Part shown: positions 10,044-19,680 of the stretch, piece after piece
Layout: each line of letters begins with the position of its first letter
How positions within the stretch are numbered: the stretch's first letter is position 1
Assembly (NCBI GenBank): GCA_038874435.1
Contig: JAVZCK010000003.1
Location: 62,001-126,000, forward strand
Source of the DNA: Thermoplasmata archaeon
GTDB taxonomy: Archaea; Thermoplasmatota; Thermoplasmata; Lutacidiplasmatales; SKW197
Direction: 5' to 3'
Length of the DNA stretch: 64,000 nucleotides
Notes under the pieces: model-generated
Databases searched by the model: none
What the model was told of the DNA's origin: nothing
The model's input: the letters and a program-made list of their open reading frames with translations, nothing else
Made by a program: the position numbers and the translations under genes

Positions 10044-12518
10044 ATGGGTGAGGAAGCAGGGGCCGCGGTAAAGGAAGCAGCAAAACAGGTGATTGAGAGG
10101 GCTGTAGAGCAGGAGATGAAGAAGTCCTACATTGATTATGCAATGAGCGTTATTGTGGGAAGAGCTCTGCCCGATGTAAAGGATGGATTGAAGCCAGTGC
10201 AACGCAGAATTCTCTATGCAATGTATGAGTCAGGCACAACGCATGACAAACCCTACAAAAAATCCGCAAGAACTGTTGGTGATGTGCTGGGCAAGTATCA
10301 TCCTCACGGCGAAAGCGCAATCTACGATGCTCTTGTAAGAATGGCACAGGACTTCTCAATGCGTTACATGCTAATCGATGGCCAGGGTAATTTTGGAAGC
10401 GTTGATGGCGATGTACCTGCAGCAATGCGTTATACTGAAGCACGCCTTTCAAAGATTGCTGGAGAATTGCTGGAAGACATAGATAAGGAAACAGTGCCCT
10501 GGGTTGATAATTTTGATGCAAGCTTGAAAGAGCCAGTTGTTTTGCCTTCAAAACTTCCAAATTTGCTTATAAATGGCTCTTCAGGTATTGCTGTGGGAAT
10601 GGCTACGAACATTCCTCCACATAACCTTTCAGAGGTTGTGGATGGAATTGTGAAGTACATTGAGAAGCCAGAGGTTACAATTGAGGAGCTGATGGAAATT
10701 ATAAAAGGGCCTGATTTTCCCACGGGAGGCATAATTTACGGGACCGCGGGAATCAGGGAAGCATACACGACTGGCAAAGGCATCATCACAATAAGGGCAA
10801 AGACAAAAATTGAGGAGGTGAGAGGAAAGAAGGCAATAATCGTCACAGAAATTCCATACACTGTGAACAAAGCCCAGATGCTGGAGAAGATTGCGGAGCT
10901 TGTTAAGGATAGGAAAATTGACGGGATTGTGGATTTAAGAGATGAGTCAGACCGGGAGGGAATGAGGGTAGTGATTGAGCTGAGGAAGGATGCAATGGAG
11001 GAGATCGTGCTTAATCAACTGTTTGTCCACACCCAGATGGAACTTTCGTTCGGGATAATAAATTTAGCCCTTGTGAACAATGTGCCAAAGCTTCTCAATC
11101 TCAAGGAACTAATACACTATTTTGTGGAGCACAGAGTGGATGTGGTGACTAAACGGAGCCAGTATGAGCTGCGAAAGGCGGAGGAAAGAGCCCACATCTT
11201 GAATGGCTTGATTATTGCCCTTGAAAATATTGACGAGACAATCAGGATAATCCGAAAGGCGAGAACAGTCGAAGATGCAAAGAAAACGCTCATGGCAAGA
11301 TTTTTGCTTAGTGAGGAGCAGGCAAAAGCCATTCTGGACATGCGGTTGCAGAAACTCACAGGGATGGAAGTGGAAGGAGTTCGGAATGAGCTTGCCATGC
11401 TTAATCAAAAAATTACAGAACTCAAAGATTTGCTTTCTTCTCGTGAAAAAATTTTGGCTGTGATTAAGAAGGAACTGCTTGAACTCAAAGAAAAGTATGG
11501 TGATGAAAGAAGAACCCAGATTGAGGTTTCCACAAGAGAAGTGACAGTAGAAGACCTCATCCCCGATGAGCCCACTGTGATTCTGTTCACAAATACAGGC
11601 TACATAAAGCGGATGCCAGTTGATTCCTATAGAATGCAAAGAAGAGGTGGTAAGGGCTTGATTGGAATGGAGACGAAGGAGGAGGACTACATAACCAGAA
11701 TAATTCATGCGATGACCCATGACAACATTCTGTTCTTCACCACGAAGGGCAAAGTGTATGAGTTGAAAGCGTATGAGATTCCCCAGGGCGAGCGTTACGC
11801 AAAAGGAAAGGCAATTGTGAATCTGCTGCCCAAACTTGAGCAGGGAGAGAGGGTGCTTACAGCAGTCGGTGTGCGAGAATTTGATGATGCCCATTACCTG
11901 GTTTTTGCAACGAAGAAAGGGCTGATAAAGAAAACGCTCTTGCAGGAGTATGCAAACATAAGAAGCAGTGGAATCATTGCTCTCAATCTTGAGGAAAACG
12001 ATGAGTTGATAGATGTGAGAATTTCTGAAGGTAATCAGGAAGTGATTCTGGCTACAGCTGATGGGCTCGCAGTTCGCTTTAACGAGAGCGATGTGAGAGC
12101 AACTGGCAGAGCCACATATGGAGTTATTGGTATCCGTTTGAACGAAGGTGATTATGTGGTGAGCATGGCTACAGTTGAGCCAGGTGAGGACATACTCTCA
12201 ATCACTGAGAATGGCTTTGGGAAGAGGACGCCGCTTGAGGACTACAGGAAAACGAGGCGGGGAGGAAAGGGTGTAATCACCATAGTGACAAACGAGCGAA
12301 ATGGCAGAGTTGTTCGTGTGCTGGGTGTTAAGGAAACTGATGAAATAATTGTGACGAGCCATGCCTCAAAGGTGATAAGAACTAGGGTCTCTGAAATTCC
12401 GAAACAAGGGAGAAACACGATGGGTGCCAGGGTGATGCGGCTTGATGAAGGAGAGAAGGTGATAGCGGTTGCCAAGCTTGCAAATGAAGAGGATTCCGCT
12501 GATAAGTCAGGAAAATAA
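10044..12518 (+). CDS. gyrA: DNA gyrase subunit A
   Basis: This is the breakage-reunion subunit of gyrase, 824 residues. The N-terminal half has [20 protein letters not shown], the helix [20 protein letters not shown] (Ser91 and Asp95 align with E. coli Ser83 and Asp87) and the catalytic tyrosine Tyr130 in [11 protein letters not shown]. The C-terminal beta-pinwheel carries a canonical GyrA box QRRGGKG near residue 530, the hallmark that separates gyrase from topoisomerase IV, so it should wrap DNA and supercoil negatively. An N-terminal helix rich in Ala, Glu and Lys precedes the family core. It is preceded by GGGGG 8 nt upstream of the ATG, within the gyrBA operon. Confidence 0.96.
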   Translation: MGEEAGAAVKEAAKQVIERAVEQEMKKSYIDYAMSVIVGRALPDVKDGLKPVQRRILYAMYESGTTHDKPYKKSARTVGDVLGKYHPHGESAIYDALVRMAQDFSMRYMLIDGQGNFGSVDGDVPAAMRYTEARLSKIAGELLEDIDKETVPWVDNFDASLKEPVVLPSKLPNLLINGSSGIAVGMATNIPPHNLSEVVDGIVKYIEKPEVTIEELMEIIKGPDFPTGGIIYGTAGIREAYTTGKGIITIRAKTKIEEVRGKKAIIVTEIPYTVNKAQMLEKIAELVKDRKIDGIVDLRDESDREGMRVVIELRKDAMEEIVLNQLFVHTQMELSFGIINLALVNNVPKLLNLKELIHYFVEHRVDVVTKRSQYELRKAEERAHILNGLIIALENIDETIRIIRKARTVEDAKKTLMARFLLSEEQAKAILDMRLQKLTGMEVEGVRNELAMLNQKITELKDLLSSREKILAVIKKELLELKEKYGDERRTQIEVSTREVTVEDLIPDEPTVILFTNTGYIKRMPVDSYRMQRRGGKGLIGMETKEEDYITRIIHAMTHDNILFFTTKGKVYELKAYEIPQGERYAKGKAIVNLLPKLEQGERVLTAVGVREFDDAHYLVFATKKGLIKKTLLQEYANIRSSGIIALNLEENDELIDVRISEGNQEVILATADGLAVRFNESDVRATGRATYGVIGIRLNEGDYVVSMATVEPGEDILSITENGFGKRTPLEDYRKTRRGGKGVITIVTNERNGRVVRVLGVKETDEIIVTSHASKVIRTRVSEIPKQGRNTMGARVMRLDEGEKVIAVAKLANEEDSADKSGK

Positions 12519-12750
12519 GGCAGTGGTGTTTATTGGTGCGGGTGCACTCCTCTTTACTCTCTGGGTGTCGGGCATGGTTCTGAACCTGAGCGCACAGTAT
12601 GCATTTAACTTTGAATTCTGGGAGGCAGGATTTTTCTCGCTCACAATCTGCAGTGTGCTCACACTTCTTCCTGCAATGGTTCTGTTCTACTTAGGGCTGA
12701 AGATAAGGAAGGAGACAAGAAAAAAAGGGAGGAGGAGAGATAGTGGATGA
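12484..12750 (+). CDS. Small two-helix membrane protein
   Basis: This encodes 88 residues of unknown function with two hydrophobic helices ([20 protein letters not shown] and [20 protein letters not shown]) and a very basic tail ([16 protein letters not shown]) expected to face the cytoplasm. It starts inside the 3' end of gyrA (35-nt overlap) and overlaps the next gene by 8 nt, so it belongs to the gyrBA transcript. The ATG at 12484 is chosen over the in-frame TTG at 12469. Confidence 0.65.
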   Translation: MKRIPLISQENKAVVFIGAGALLFTLWVSGMVLNLSAQYAFNFEFWEAGFFSLTICSVLTLLPAMVLFYLGLKIRKETRKKGRRRDSG

Positions 12751-13471
12751 GCATCTGCGGGCTGCACTTATGGAAATGGAGAAGAAAAAAGATATCAATG
12801 GAATAAATGTGATGCTATCACATCAGGGCTGGGAGGTGCGGCTCGCTGCAGCAGACGCACTTGCCAGATTGGCTGTTTATAAGGTAGGCGATGCCTCCTC
12901 TGTGCCCCTCCTCACTAAATGTCTCTATGACAGTTCAGAACATGTGAGAGCCACTTCTGCCTATGCATTGGGAAGGTTAGCTGTGATTGGAATTGGAAGC
13001 GGCACCTCTATGCTCCCATTGCGAAAATGCCTGGTAGACAGGAACCCGCTAGTGCGGGGAAATGCAATTGTGGCTCTTGCTGCTCTTGCGATTCGTCTTA
13101 AGATAGGGGATATGACAGAGGTGATTGAAACCCTAGGAAGATGGCTCAGAAACAGTGAGGGAAGTATGAAGGCAGATGCCTGCATGAGGATTGGCTGGAT
13201 TGCATGTGAGCTAAGGTTTGGTGATGCTTCAACAATTCCCTTGCTCAACCAGTGTCTTCAGGAGGAAGATGAGAATTTAGCCGAAATGGCTGCTTTTGCG
13301 CTTCACTCACTTGCGATGCTTGGAGTTGCTGAACGAAGCTCAATCCAATTGCTTGAAGAACACATCAAAAAACACCCGAACTCAGTTCATGGAAGAAATG
13401 CATTGGAGGCAGTGAAAAGCGTGGTTGAGAGAGAAAAAGGGAAAAATAGAAAGAGAATTACTTTCTTCTGA
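12743..13471 (+). CDS. HEAT-repeat protein
   Basis: This encodes 242 residues made of about five HEAT-like helical repeats (WEVRLAAADALARLAV, EHVRATSAYALGRLAV, PLVRGNAIVALAALAI, ENLAEMAAFALHSLAM), with the spaced R and A residues typical of the family. It should be a cytosolic protein-interaction scaffold; no catalytic motif is seen. The start is a GTG preceded by GGGAGGAGGAGA. Its position at the end of the gyrase transcript suggests, but does not show, a link to DNA topology or to the small membrane protein before it. Its end overlaps the convergent beta-helix gene by 14 nt. Confidence 0.78.
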   Translation: MDEHLRAALMEMEKKKDINGINVMLSHQGWEVRLAAADALARLAVYKVGDASSVPLLTKCLYDSSEHVRATSAYALGRLAVIGIGSGTSMLPLRKCLVDRNPLVRGNAIVALAALAIRLKIGDMTEVIETLGRWLRNSEGSMKADACMRIGWIACELRFGDASTIPLLNQCLQEEDENLAEMAAFALHSLAMLGVAERSSIQLLEEHIKKHPNSVHGRNALEAVKSVVEREKGKNRKRITFF

Positions 13472-15119
13472 ACCGACGGAGGCACAGGAGAATGATTGCG
13501 GCAAATACCCACAGAGTAATCTCGGAAAATTCGCTCACTGGACTCCCAAGTGGATACCAGTCGCTTGCACCAGCATTTCCATCTATTGGGTAGGCATCTG
13601 GTGTACCCCAGCCATTACCATCCCAGTTGCTCCAGTAATTGCCTTCATTGGTTGTGGTATCATACCAGTAGTTGCCGCCAACGCTATCGTAGGCCTGAGA
13701 GTTCCCGTTAACACCCTTTGCACCGTTCGGGGTGTCGTTAGATACCCCTTGGCTCAGGTATCGTAGGGCGGTAGCTCCGTTGGCTATGAAGGTGTTGTGG
13801 TAGATGGAGTTGGATGTGGAACTGTAGGCGATGCGCACAGCGTATTTTACATTGCCGTAAAACAGATTGGATGCGATGATGTTGAATGAAGAAAACTCCA
13901 CAGAAATTCCGTAATTGGAATTGTTTGAAACATCGTTATTGGTTATGCTATTGTTTGTTGAGAAATATAAATCAATCCCGCACCACATAGTGGAATTTGA
14001 GATAATATTCTCGGTCAGATTGTTATCTGTAGAGAACGATAGAAGAATTCCACCATAGCCGTTCTCGTACACATTATTCCTTATTATTGTATTGCTATTA
14101 GAGTGTATCAGGAGGATTCCTCCTTCAGCGTGGCCAGATAAATTGTTTTCCATTATTGTGCAGTTTCTACAAAAACAAAGTTGAATGCCTGCGGTTGCAT
14201 TCGTAATATTCAAGTGGGCCACAGTGAGATTTGTGCAATTAGCAAGAATTATCTGGCCAGCCTCCAAAGGCATAGTGCCATCATCCAGATTTTTGTAATA
14301 ATATATCGCTTTTCCATTAACGGTGTTTGTCATGTCAATCTCATGAGTATTCCAGTTTGCAATATCACTTCCACCAAATACAATCCCGCAGTTTATCATC
14401 TTATTATTGAATAAAGTCGTGTTTATTGCTTCCGCCAGATATATGCCATCTTCCGAATAAGAAATTTCGTTGAAAGCAATTATGTTGTTGCTTGAATTGG
14501 AATAAAGAGAGATACCACACTGACCTGTGGAAATATTATTCCATGAGATAGTGCTGTTGTGCGACTTCCAGAAGTCAATGCCATAGGTGCCCCTTGAGAC
14601 TGACACATTGTTGGATGTGATTACAATCTTTTCCGAAGAATCCAGATATATCCCCTTGTATGAAAACTCTCTTACAGTGTTGTTTTCAATAATGCCATTC
14701 ATCACATTGGCCAGAACTATTCCACATCCATATGGTGCTGAAAAACCAGTTGCATTCCACAGCACACAATTCCTTATCACAAAATATACATCTGTATTCC
14801 TTATCCAGATGCAATAACTACCTTCATTGGCATCTATCTCATACTCCTCAATTATGTACGGATTTTCTGCTGTGCCATTTCCTGCCCAGCCCTCACTTGC
14901 TGCCTGGTTTGCAAAATCTGCATTTCCGTTTATGTGGATAGGTGGATGAGATATGCCCCGCATTTTCGCCTCTTCCTGCGTTTCGGGAACACCAACAATG
15001 CTGACCTTCTCGGCCATCCCAACAATCCCACCCAAAAGCAACACAGCGAACAGAAAAAATGCAGGCATTTCGCTATGCTTCTTAATTCCCAATCTGCTTG
15101 CTTTACCTCTCTCGCTCAT
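13458..15119 (-). CDS. Secreted beta-helix (NosD-like) protein with PEF-CTERM-like tail
   Basis: This encodes 553 residues. An N-terminal hydrophobic stretch (PAFFLFAVLLLGGIVGM) acts as signal, then the header IHINGNADF ... GNGTAENPYIIEEYEID. A long parallel beta-helix (about 90-450) has NNxI/SNN turns, and the end is NYWSNWDGNGWG, common in NosD-type proteins. The C-terminus reads SEFSEITLWVFAAIILLCLRR plus basic residues: a short motif, a membrane helix and an Arg/Lys cluster, the layout of archaeosortase sorting signals. The start is either this ATG or a GTG three codons earlier (15128), which would fit a leaderless transcript from the TATA near 15148-15160. Confidence 0.8.
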   Translation of the reverse strand: MSERGKASRLGIKKHSEMPAFFLFAVLLLGGIVGMAEKVSIVGVPETQEEAKMRGISHPPIHINGNADFANQAASEGWAGNGTAENPYIIEEYEIDANEGSYCIWIRNTDVYFVIRNCVLWNATGFSAPYGCGIVLANVMNGIIENNTVREFSYKGIYLDSSEKIVITSNNVSVSRGTYGIDFWKSHNSTISWNNISTGQCGISLYSNSSNNIIAFNEISYSEDGIYLAEAINTTLFNNKMINCGIVFGGSDIANWNTHEIDMTNTVNGKAIYYYKNLDDGTMPLEAGQIILANCTNLTVAHLNITNATAGIQLCFCRNCTIMENNLSGHAEGGILLIHSNSNTIIRNNVYENGYGGILLSFSTDNNLTENIISNSTMWCGIDLYFSTNNSITNNDVSNNSNYGISVEFSSFNIIASNLFYGNVKYAVRIAYSSTSNSIYHNTFIANGATALRYLSQGVSNDTPNGAKGVNGNSQAYDSVGGNYWYDTTTNEGNYWSNWDGNGWGTPDAYPIDGNAGASDWYPLGSPVSEFSEITLWVFAAIILLCLRRFRRK

Positions 15120-15159
15120 AGCTCTCACAAACCTCTTTATCTTTAAGAACTATATTAAT

Positions 15160-16518
15160 TTACCCGAATAATCCGCGTTCAACAACCTTTTCCACATCTT
15201 TGCGGTATTTCGGATGGCAGGAGACCATCACGACCCAATCCACCACATTCCTTATTCTCAATGCCTCGGCGAGTGGGCTGAGTTTAGAAAGCATTGTTGC
15301 ACCGTTCTCTGCAACCACTTTCACCTCTGTCTTGTCAATTCTTGGTTCTGACAGCAGGAGTTCTGGGATTGGAATATCAATGATTACATTTCCATTTCCT
15401 GCATTGCTCATTCTCGCAATTCGTTCCTCTGCCTCTTTTCGCTTTCGCCAGTCCTTGCTGATTTCGTAGAGAATCTCCCGTTCTGCATCATCCAGCTCCC
15501 TTGCATTTCTCGAATAAACCTTTTTGAAAAGTTTTCTGTATCTTATTGAGACCATTGTATTCCTTGTTCTCTCATTTTTCCGCATCAGATACTCCATCAA
15601 CTCTGCATCCACAAAGTTCTGGATGTTTTCCTCAATTTTCTCAAGATCTTCAACACTCCTGGCAAGCATTGTCTCTGCAATCCTCACTGTTTTGTGGAAG
15701 TAAACAGAGGAATACATCAATGCCCTTGCTACCAGCATTCCCTCTATCGCTGTGATTCCCTTCCTGTGAAAGCAGAGTTCTCCGTTTTCCAAGGCAACAG
15801 TGTTCAGCAACCTGTCAAAATCAATAGTACCATGGGCTACACCAGTATAATAGGCATCCCTCAAAAGATAATCCACCTGGTCGGCATCAAAAGGACCATG
15901 AATTAATTGCTTGAGATACTTGTTTTTTTCTTTGCTATAACTCATCAATTCCCAGTTGAACACATGCCTCGTTTCCTTCACAAGCTCTGCTACATCCTCT
16001 GGTTTCAAACCGTATTTTTCAAGCACATCAGGAATTTTTCTCTCTTCCCCCAGTATCTTTCTTCTTTCATCACCAATAACATCGTAATCCCCAGTGATGA
16101 TTCCCTTTGTGATATCCATGTGTTCTACACCTTTGGAGCGGTAAAGCACACCTTCAAGCGTGTGTGAAAATGGTCCATGCCCGACATCGTGGAGCATCGC
16201 AGCAACACTCACAAGTTTTATTTCTTCATCTGGCAAACCAATTGCTTTAGCGATTCGCTCTGCCACATACGAAGTGCCAATAGAGTGCTCCAGTCGAGTG
16301 TGGTTAGCACCTGGAAAGACAAGGTAGGCCAGGCCAAGTTGTTTGATGTTGGCAAGGCGCTGGAGTTCTGGAAGTTCCAGCAGTTCTTTTCTCACACCAT
16401 CCAGCCTTATGCTTCTATGAACACAGTCATGGATGGTTTTAAATGGAGAGGGGGTACCGTAGGGGGAGGCACTCCCCTCGCTATGAACACAGTCATGGAT
16501 GGTTTTGAACTCACTCAT
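15160..16518 (-). CDS. HD-domain phosphohydrolase (SAMHD1/dNTPase-like)
   Basis: This is a 452-residue HD-superfamily hydrolase. Metal-binding signatures are HTRLEHSIGT, AMLHDVGHGPFSHTLE (the HD pair) and a later D in DADQVDYLLRDAYYTGV, the layout of dNTP triphosphohydrolases and SAMHD1. It probably removes triphosphate from dNTPs; relatives may act on other nucleotides. The start is set by GGAGGTGA before the ATG at 16518. The N-terminus is odd: the segment FKTIHDCVH occurs twice, 22 residues apart, because of an in-frame duplication. Relatives have a single copy just before the SIRLDG strand. It overlaps thymidylate kinase by 8 nt, consistent with a shared nucleotide-pool role. Confidence 0.88.
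   Translation of the reverse strand: MSEFKTIHDCVHSEGSASPYGTPSPFKTIHDCVHRSIRLDGVRKELLELPELQRLANIKQLGLAYLVFPGANHTRLEHSIGTSYVAERIAKAIGLPDEEIKLVSVAAMLHDVGHGPFSHTLEGVLYRSKGVEHMDITKGIITGDYDVIGDERRKILGEERKIPDVLEKYGLKPEDVAELVKETRHVFNWELMSYSKEKNKYLKQLIHGPFDADQVDYLLRDAYYTGVAHGTIDFDRLLNTVALENGELCFHRKGITAIEGMLVARALMYSSVYFHKTVRIAETMLARSVEDLEKIEENIQNFVDAELMEYLMRKNERTRNTMVSIRYRKLFKKVYSRNARELDDAEREILYEISKDWRKRKEAEERIARMSNAGNGNVIIDIPIPELLLSEPRIDKTEVKVVAENGATMLSKLSPLAEALRIRNVVDWVVMVSCHPKYRKDVEKVVERGLFG
16415..16506. repeat. 26-bp direct repeat flanking a 40-bp GC-rich hairpin insert
   Basis: Two identical 26-mers (16415-16440 and 16481-16506, starting CTATGAACACAGTCATGG) flank a 40-bp spacer. The spacer contains the inverted repeat GGGGAG-GCA-CTCCCC (16462-16477) and a GGTACC. 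The period is 66 nt, so the HD reading frame is kept and 22 residues are added. The spacer is far richer in G+C than the surrounding gene. Confidence 0.85.
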
Positions 16519-17128
16519 TTTTTTCACCTCCAACACATTTATGAACTAGAGTTTTTGCAGTTTCCAGCACTGCTGCAGGGCTCTGTTCTGCATCCACCAC
16601 TCTTATTCTTTCAAACTTTTTTGCAAGGTTCAGATAATTCTCGTTCACCTTTCTTAGATACTCAAGGCGTTCGAATTTGGTCCACTCTCCTCTGGGTGCA
16701 ATTCTTTGAATCACTGTTTCTGGCTTTGCCACGAGCAAAATTGTGAGGTCTGGCTCTATCACCACATGCCTGCTAATTTCAATTAACCAATCCATTGGCT
16801 TTTCAATTATGTTTTCAAGTGCAGCACCCTGGTAAGCATAAGTGGAGTCAGCATACCTGTCGCAGAGCACAATTTTTCCCTTTCTCACTTCTTCCCTTAC
16901 CCACTTTGTATGCTCACATCTATCTGCAAGAAAGAGAAATGTTTCAGTAAAAGGAGAAATCTCTTCAGTAAAGCCACGCTTCACATTCTTTCCAAGCCAG
17001 GTATCAGTTGGTTCTGTGGTCACAGTAACTTCCAAGCCAAGCTCCTCAATAAATGACTTGAGGGCCGGAATCAGTGTGCTTTTGCCAGTGCCATCAATTC
17101 CCTCTATTGTGATAAATTTTCCTTTCAT
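16511..17128 (-). CDS. tmk: Thymidylate kinase
   Basis: This phosphorylates dTMP to dTDP for DNA synthesis. Its 205 residues are of normal length, with the P-loop FITIEGIDGTGKSTLIPAL, TEPTDTWLGKNVKRG, the DR motif region FLFLADRCEHTKWV and CDRYADSTYAYQGAAL. The lid region has RGEWTKFERLEYLRKVNENY. It overlaps the upstream gene by ATGA and the downstream HD-phosphohydrolase gene by 8 nt, so kinase and dNTPase-like enzyme are made from one transcript. Confidence 0.94.
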   Translation of the reverse strand: MKGKFITIEGIDGTGKSTLIPALKSFIEELGLEVTVTTEPTDTWLGKNVKRGFTEEISPFTETFLFLADRCEHTKWVREEVRKGKIVLCDRYADSTYAYQGAALENIIEKPMDWLIEISRHVVIEPDLTILLVAKPETVIQRIAPRGEWTKFERLEYLRKVNENYLNLAKKFERIRVVDAEQSPAAVLETAKTLVHKCVGGEKNE

Positions 17129-18582
17129 CTTGACACCCTCTTCTTTTGATAAGCCATTATTGAAACTGCAATCCAGACACCGATGAAAATTGCCAGTAAA
17201 ACAATGAAAGGATACACTCGCTCAAAATCAATTTCAAAACTTATTCTGATGAGAATCTTCAGCATCTCGCTTGAATTTGTGATATGCACGCTCACCGCAT
17301 CTCTTCCATTTACATAATGCTTCTCATGTGGAGCATTGCATTCTACCTGCACAATTTCTATGTTTTTCGGAAAAATCACGGTGTAGGTGATGTTGAACCC
17401 TTCAATTGCCAGTAGAGTCAGGGAATAGGTGTAGGTGAGAGCTAAACTCTGGCGATAATTTTTCACATATTCTCCGAAATCAAGCGTGCTGTTACCTTTA
17501 ACCGAAAGATGCACAGGTGGATTTTCATCCATAGCATAGCAATTTCCCGCCCATGTAAGGTTCTCTATTGGCTGTGCCCAAAAGTCCACACGGTTGTTGA
17601 ACATTACAGCCAGTTTTTCCTTCCCCGCTTGAAGGGTCGCATTGAGTGTATCGTAGATGTAAGTCAGGTTTACCACATTCTTTGCAATTATGAGTCGAAT
17701 GGCATCTGCACCAATGAAGGACATCTCAATGCTTTCTGGAAGTTCTTTTTTCACTTCATCTGGAATGGCCAGCACATGCACATCTGCAGAGATGTTGATT
17801 GAGGTGTAGAGGTACTCGTTTCCAGCCACATTTGCGAGAGTGTGCATATCTATCACCACTGAAACATTTACATTGCTCTGCCTGTAAGTTTTACCTGCAG
17901 AACCAGTAATTCCTAGCTTTACTTCAGTGTTTCCATTCCACACATAGTAATTCCGTCCATTCCAGCTTCCATTCGTGGAGAATGGGAAATTGGGAATTGC
18001 TGCACCTCTCGGCAGCGTGAGGTTTAGTGTGGAAGGATATTTCGTTGGCATTGGAGTAAAGACCCTATGATAAACTGCTCCATCGTTCAGAATTCCAAGA
18101 ATGAGTTCCTCGTCAATTCCATATCCGAGCCAGACCTTCAGAGTATAGTTGATGTAGTAGACCAAAGGGGGTTCCTCAACAGGCGGTGCGGAAGGCGCTT
18201 TTAGCGATACCTTGTCCCATTCCTTGGAAACAGTGTAGTTTGTTCCAAACCTGTCTGATAAATAGCCAGTTAAATTTTCTACAAATTCGTTTATGTAGGC
18301 TTTTTCAATCTCAGCAACTGAAAATAACCCGAGTGAGAGGTTTTCCCTTATGTCATCTGCAAGGAGGTATTTTTCAGGCAGAGACGGATTCAATTCATGA
18401 AGGTTAATTGCTCTCATTTCCATGGAACAGACTATTCTGAATTCTGTGAAGTTATACATGTCTATCCAGAGGCCAATTCTTATGTCTTCGCCAGTTGGTG
18501 CAGTTACTGATGAAGAATGCAAAAGTGGGCTCTGGAGACAGGATGAGGAAAACAGAATGACTGCGACCAGAATTTGGAGCAT
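17125..18582 (-). CDS. Exported, C-terminally anchored protein of unknown function
   Basis: This encodes 485 residues that I do not recognise. A signal peptide (MLQILVAVILFSSSCLQSPL) is followed by a beta-rich extracytoplasmic region with many N-x-S/T sequons (for example NLTLPRG, NVSVVID, NISADVH). One C-terminal membrane helix (YPFIVLLAIFIGVWIAVSIM) ends in a basic tail. There is no enzymatic motif. It may be a surface receptor or cell-envelope component. The ribosome site is GGAGGAG just before the ATG; the stop overlaps tmk by ATGA. It sits second in the operon after the PH-domain membrane protein. Confidence 0.7.
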   Translation of the reverse strand: MLQILVAVILFSSSCLQSPLLHSSSVTAPTGEDIRIGLWIDMYNFTEFRIVCSMEMRAINLHELNPSLPEKYLLADDIRENLSLGLFSVAEIEKAYINEFVENLTGYLSDRFGTNYTVSKEWDKVSLKAPSAPPVEEPPLVYYINYTLKVWLGYGIDEELILGILNDGAVYHRVFTPMPTKYPSTLNLTLPRGAAIPNFPFSTNGSWNGRNYYVWNGNTEVKLGITGSAGKTYRQSNVNVSVVIDMHTLANVAGNEYLYTSINISADVHVLAIPDEVKKELPESIEMSFIGADAIRLIIAKNVVNLTYIYDTLNATLQAGKEKLAVMFNNRVDFWAQPIENLTWAGNCYAMDENPPVHLSVKGNSTLDFGEYVKNYRQSLALTYTYSLTLLAIEGFNITYTVIFPKNIEIVQVECNAPHEKHYVNGRDAVSVHITNSSEMLKILIRISFEIDFERVYPFIVLLAIFIGVWIAVSIMAYQKKRVSR

Positions 18583-18593
18583 TTTTCTCCTCC

Positions 18594-19637
18594 TCAGAAG
18601 ACAGGTGGCTTTTTTTCCACTTCACGAAACACAGCAGTTGCCTGCGGCTTTGCCTCGGTTTTCTGTTGCACATGCTGGAATGCAGCGGACATTGCAGCCC
18701 TGGCATTTGCCAATGCAATGAGCGTGTTTTTCACAAGCAGAGGATTTTCTACAGCAGGAAGCACCACGGTGTTCTTCAGAAGCAAGGTTCTTCCCTCCAC
18801 CTTTGCCCATTTCCCTGTCTCAATCACAATGTTTCCGAAGTTGTATTTTCTTCCAAGCCAGGATTGAGAATACATCACTTTCAGAATCTGGTCATAGGGC
18901 TGTTCTGTGTATTTTGTGGTGAGAAATGTCTCTTCTATGATCACTCTCTGGTTTGTGATTAGAGCACGCATTTTTCCCCCATAGGCAAGATAAAAGACGG
19001 AAATTGCAGCATGGGCGATTGTTAAGCCAGTGAGAATAAGGAATGCCTTGTTCCTTGTGTCAGAGCTATAGATAAATTCAAGTGAGGGTAGGAGTGTGAT
19101 GAGGGAAACCAGTGCCATTGTTATCGAAGCGGTAACAAGGGGAAGTTTGTGGTCAGGGCTTACAAGATGCGAGATTTTGTACAGAATGCTGCTTAAAATC
19201 ATGAGCAAAATAACGAAGAAAATTGAGGAGAGCTTGAATTGGGAGCCGAGAATTTCAGACCACCAGGGCTCTGGAAATGAGCGAAGAAACTCCTCATAAA
19301 GTGCTGCAACAGCACAGGTGGCTACAACAAAAGACAGCACAATCACCCAGAGGTAACCAAAAATCCTCAGCGCAAAGTACTTTTTCAAAAAGGAGAAGGA
19401 GAGAAAATAGACAGTAAGACCCAGGCACAGTGTGATAATCGTCATGATTTCAAGTTGCAACAATGCAGTGGCATCGTGTCTTATGTCCTTAAGCATCAGA
19501 CCAGAGGCAAAAACGAAGAGAATGACCATTATGATTGCAATGCCGGTGCTGACAAAGAGTTTCAGCAATGCGATGCGGTGCATCTTCACATTTCCAAGGA
19601 GGGTCTCATAGGGCTGGAGCTCAAAGCTATTCTCCAT
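18594..19637 (-). CDS. Polytopic membrane protein with bacterial-PH-like domain
   Basis: This encodes 347 residues. About six or seven hydrophobic helices span residues 20-225. Then comes a domain with the bPH2/DUF304 pattern: ALITNQRVIIEETFLTTKY, an acidic/aromatic IPL-like turn (EQPYDQILKVMYSQSWLGRK) and FGNIVIETGKW. The tail is Ala/Gln-rich (ANARAAMSAAFQHVQQ). bPH2 domains are found in membrane-associated proteins of bacteria and archaea with mostly unknown roles. It is first in the four-gene operon (then the exported protein, tmk and HD). The TATA near 19669-19680 (minus, AACCTTATAT) puts transcription start within about 10 nt of the ATG. Confidence 0.7.
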   Translation of the reverse strand: MENSFELQPYETLLGNVKMHRIALLKLFVSTGIAIIMVILFVFASGLMLKDIRHDATALLQLEIMTIITLCLGLTVYFLSFSFLKKYFALRIFGYLWVIVLSFVVATCAVAALYEEFLRSFPEPWWSEILGSQFKLSSIFFVILLMILSSILYKISHLVSPDHKLPLVTASITMALVSLITLLPSLEFIYSSDTRNKAFLILTGLTIAHAAISVFYLAYGGKMRALITNQRVIIEETFLTTKYTEQPYDQILKVMYSQSWLGRKYNFGNIVIETGKWAKVEGRTLLLKNTVVLPAVENPLLVKNTLIALANARAAMSAAFQHVQQKTEAKPQATAVFREVEKKPPVF

Positions 19638-19668
19638 CTTGTTTCACATGGATAGATAAGCATTCATG

Positions 19669-19680
19669 GAATATAAGGTT
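19669..19680 (-). promoter_or_regulatory. TATA box of the PH-protein/tmk/HD operon
   Basis: AACCTTATAT on the minus strand is centred about 35 nt before the ATG at 19637. The divergent gap to the SAM synthetase gene also holds a small inverted repeat, GCTGC (19691-19695) and GCAGC (19704-19708). Confidence 0.5.
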
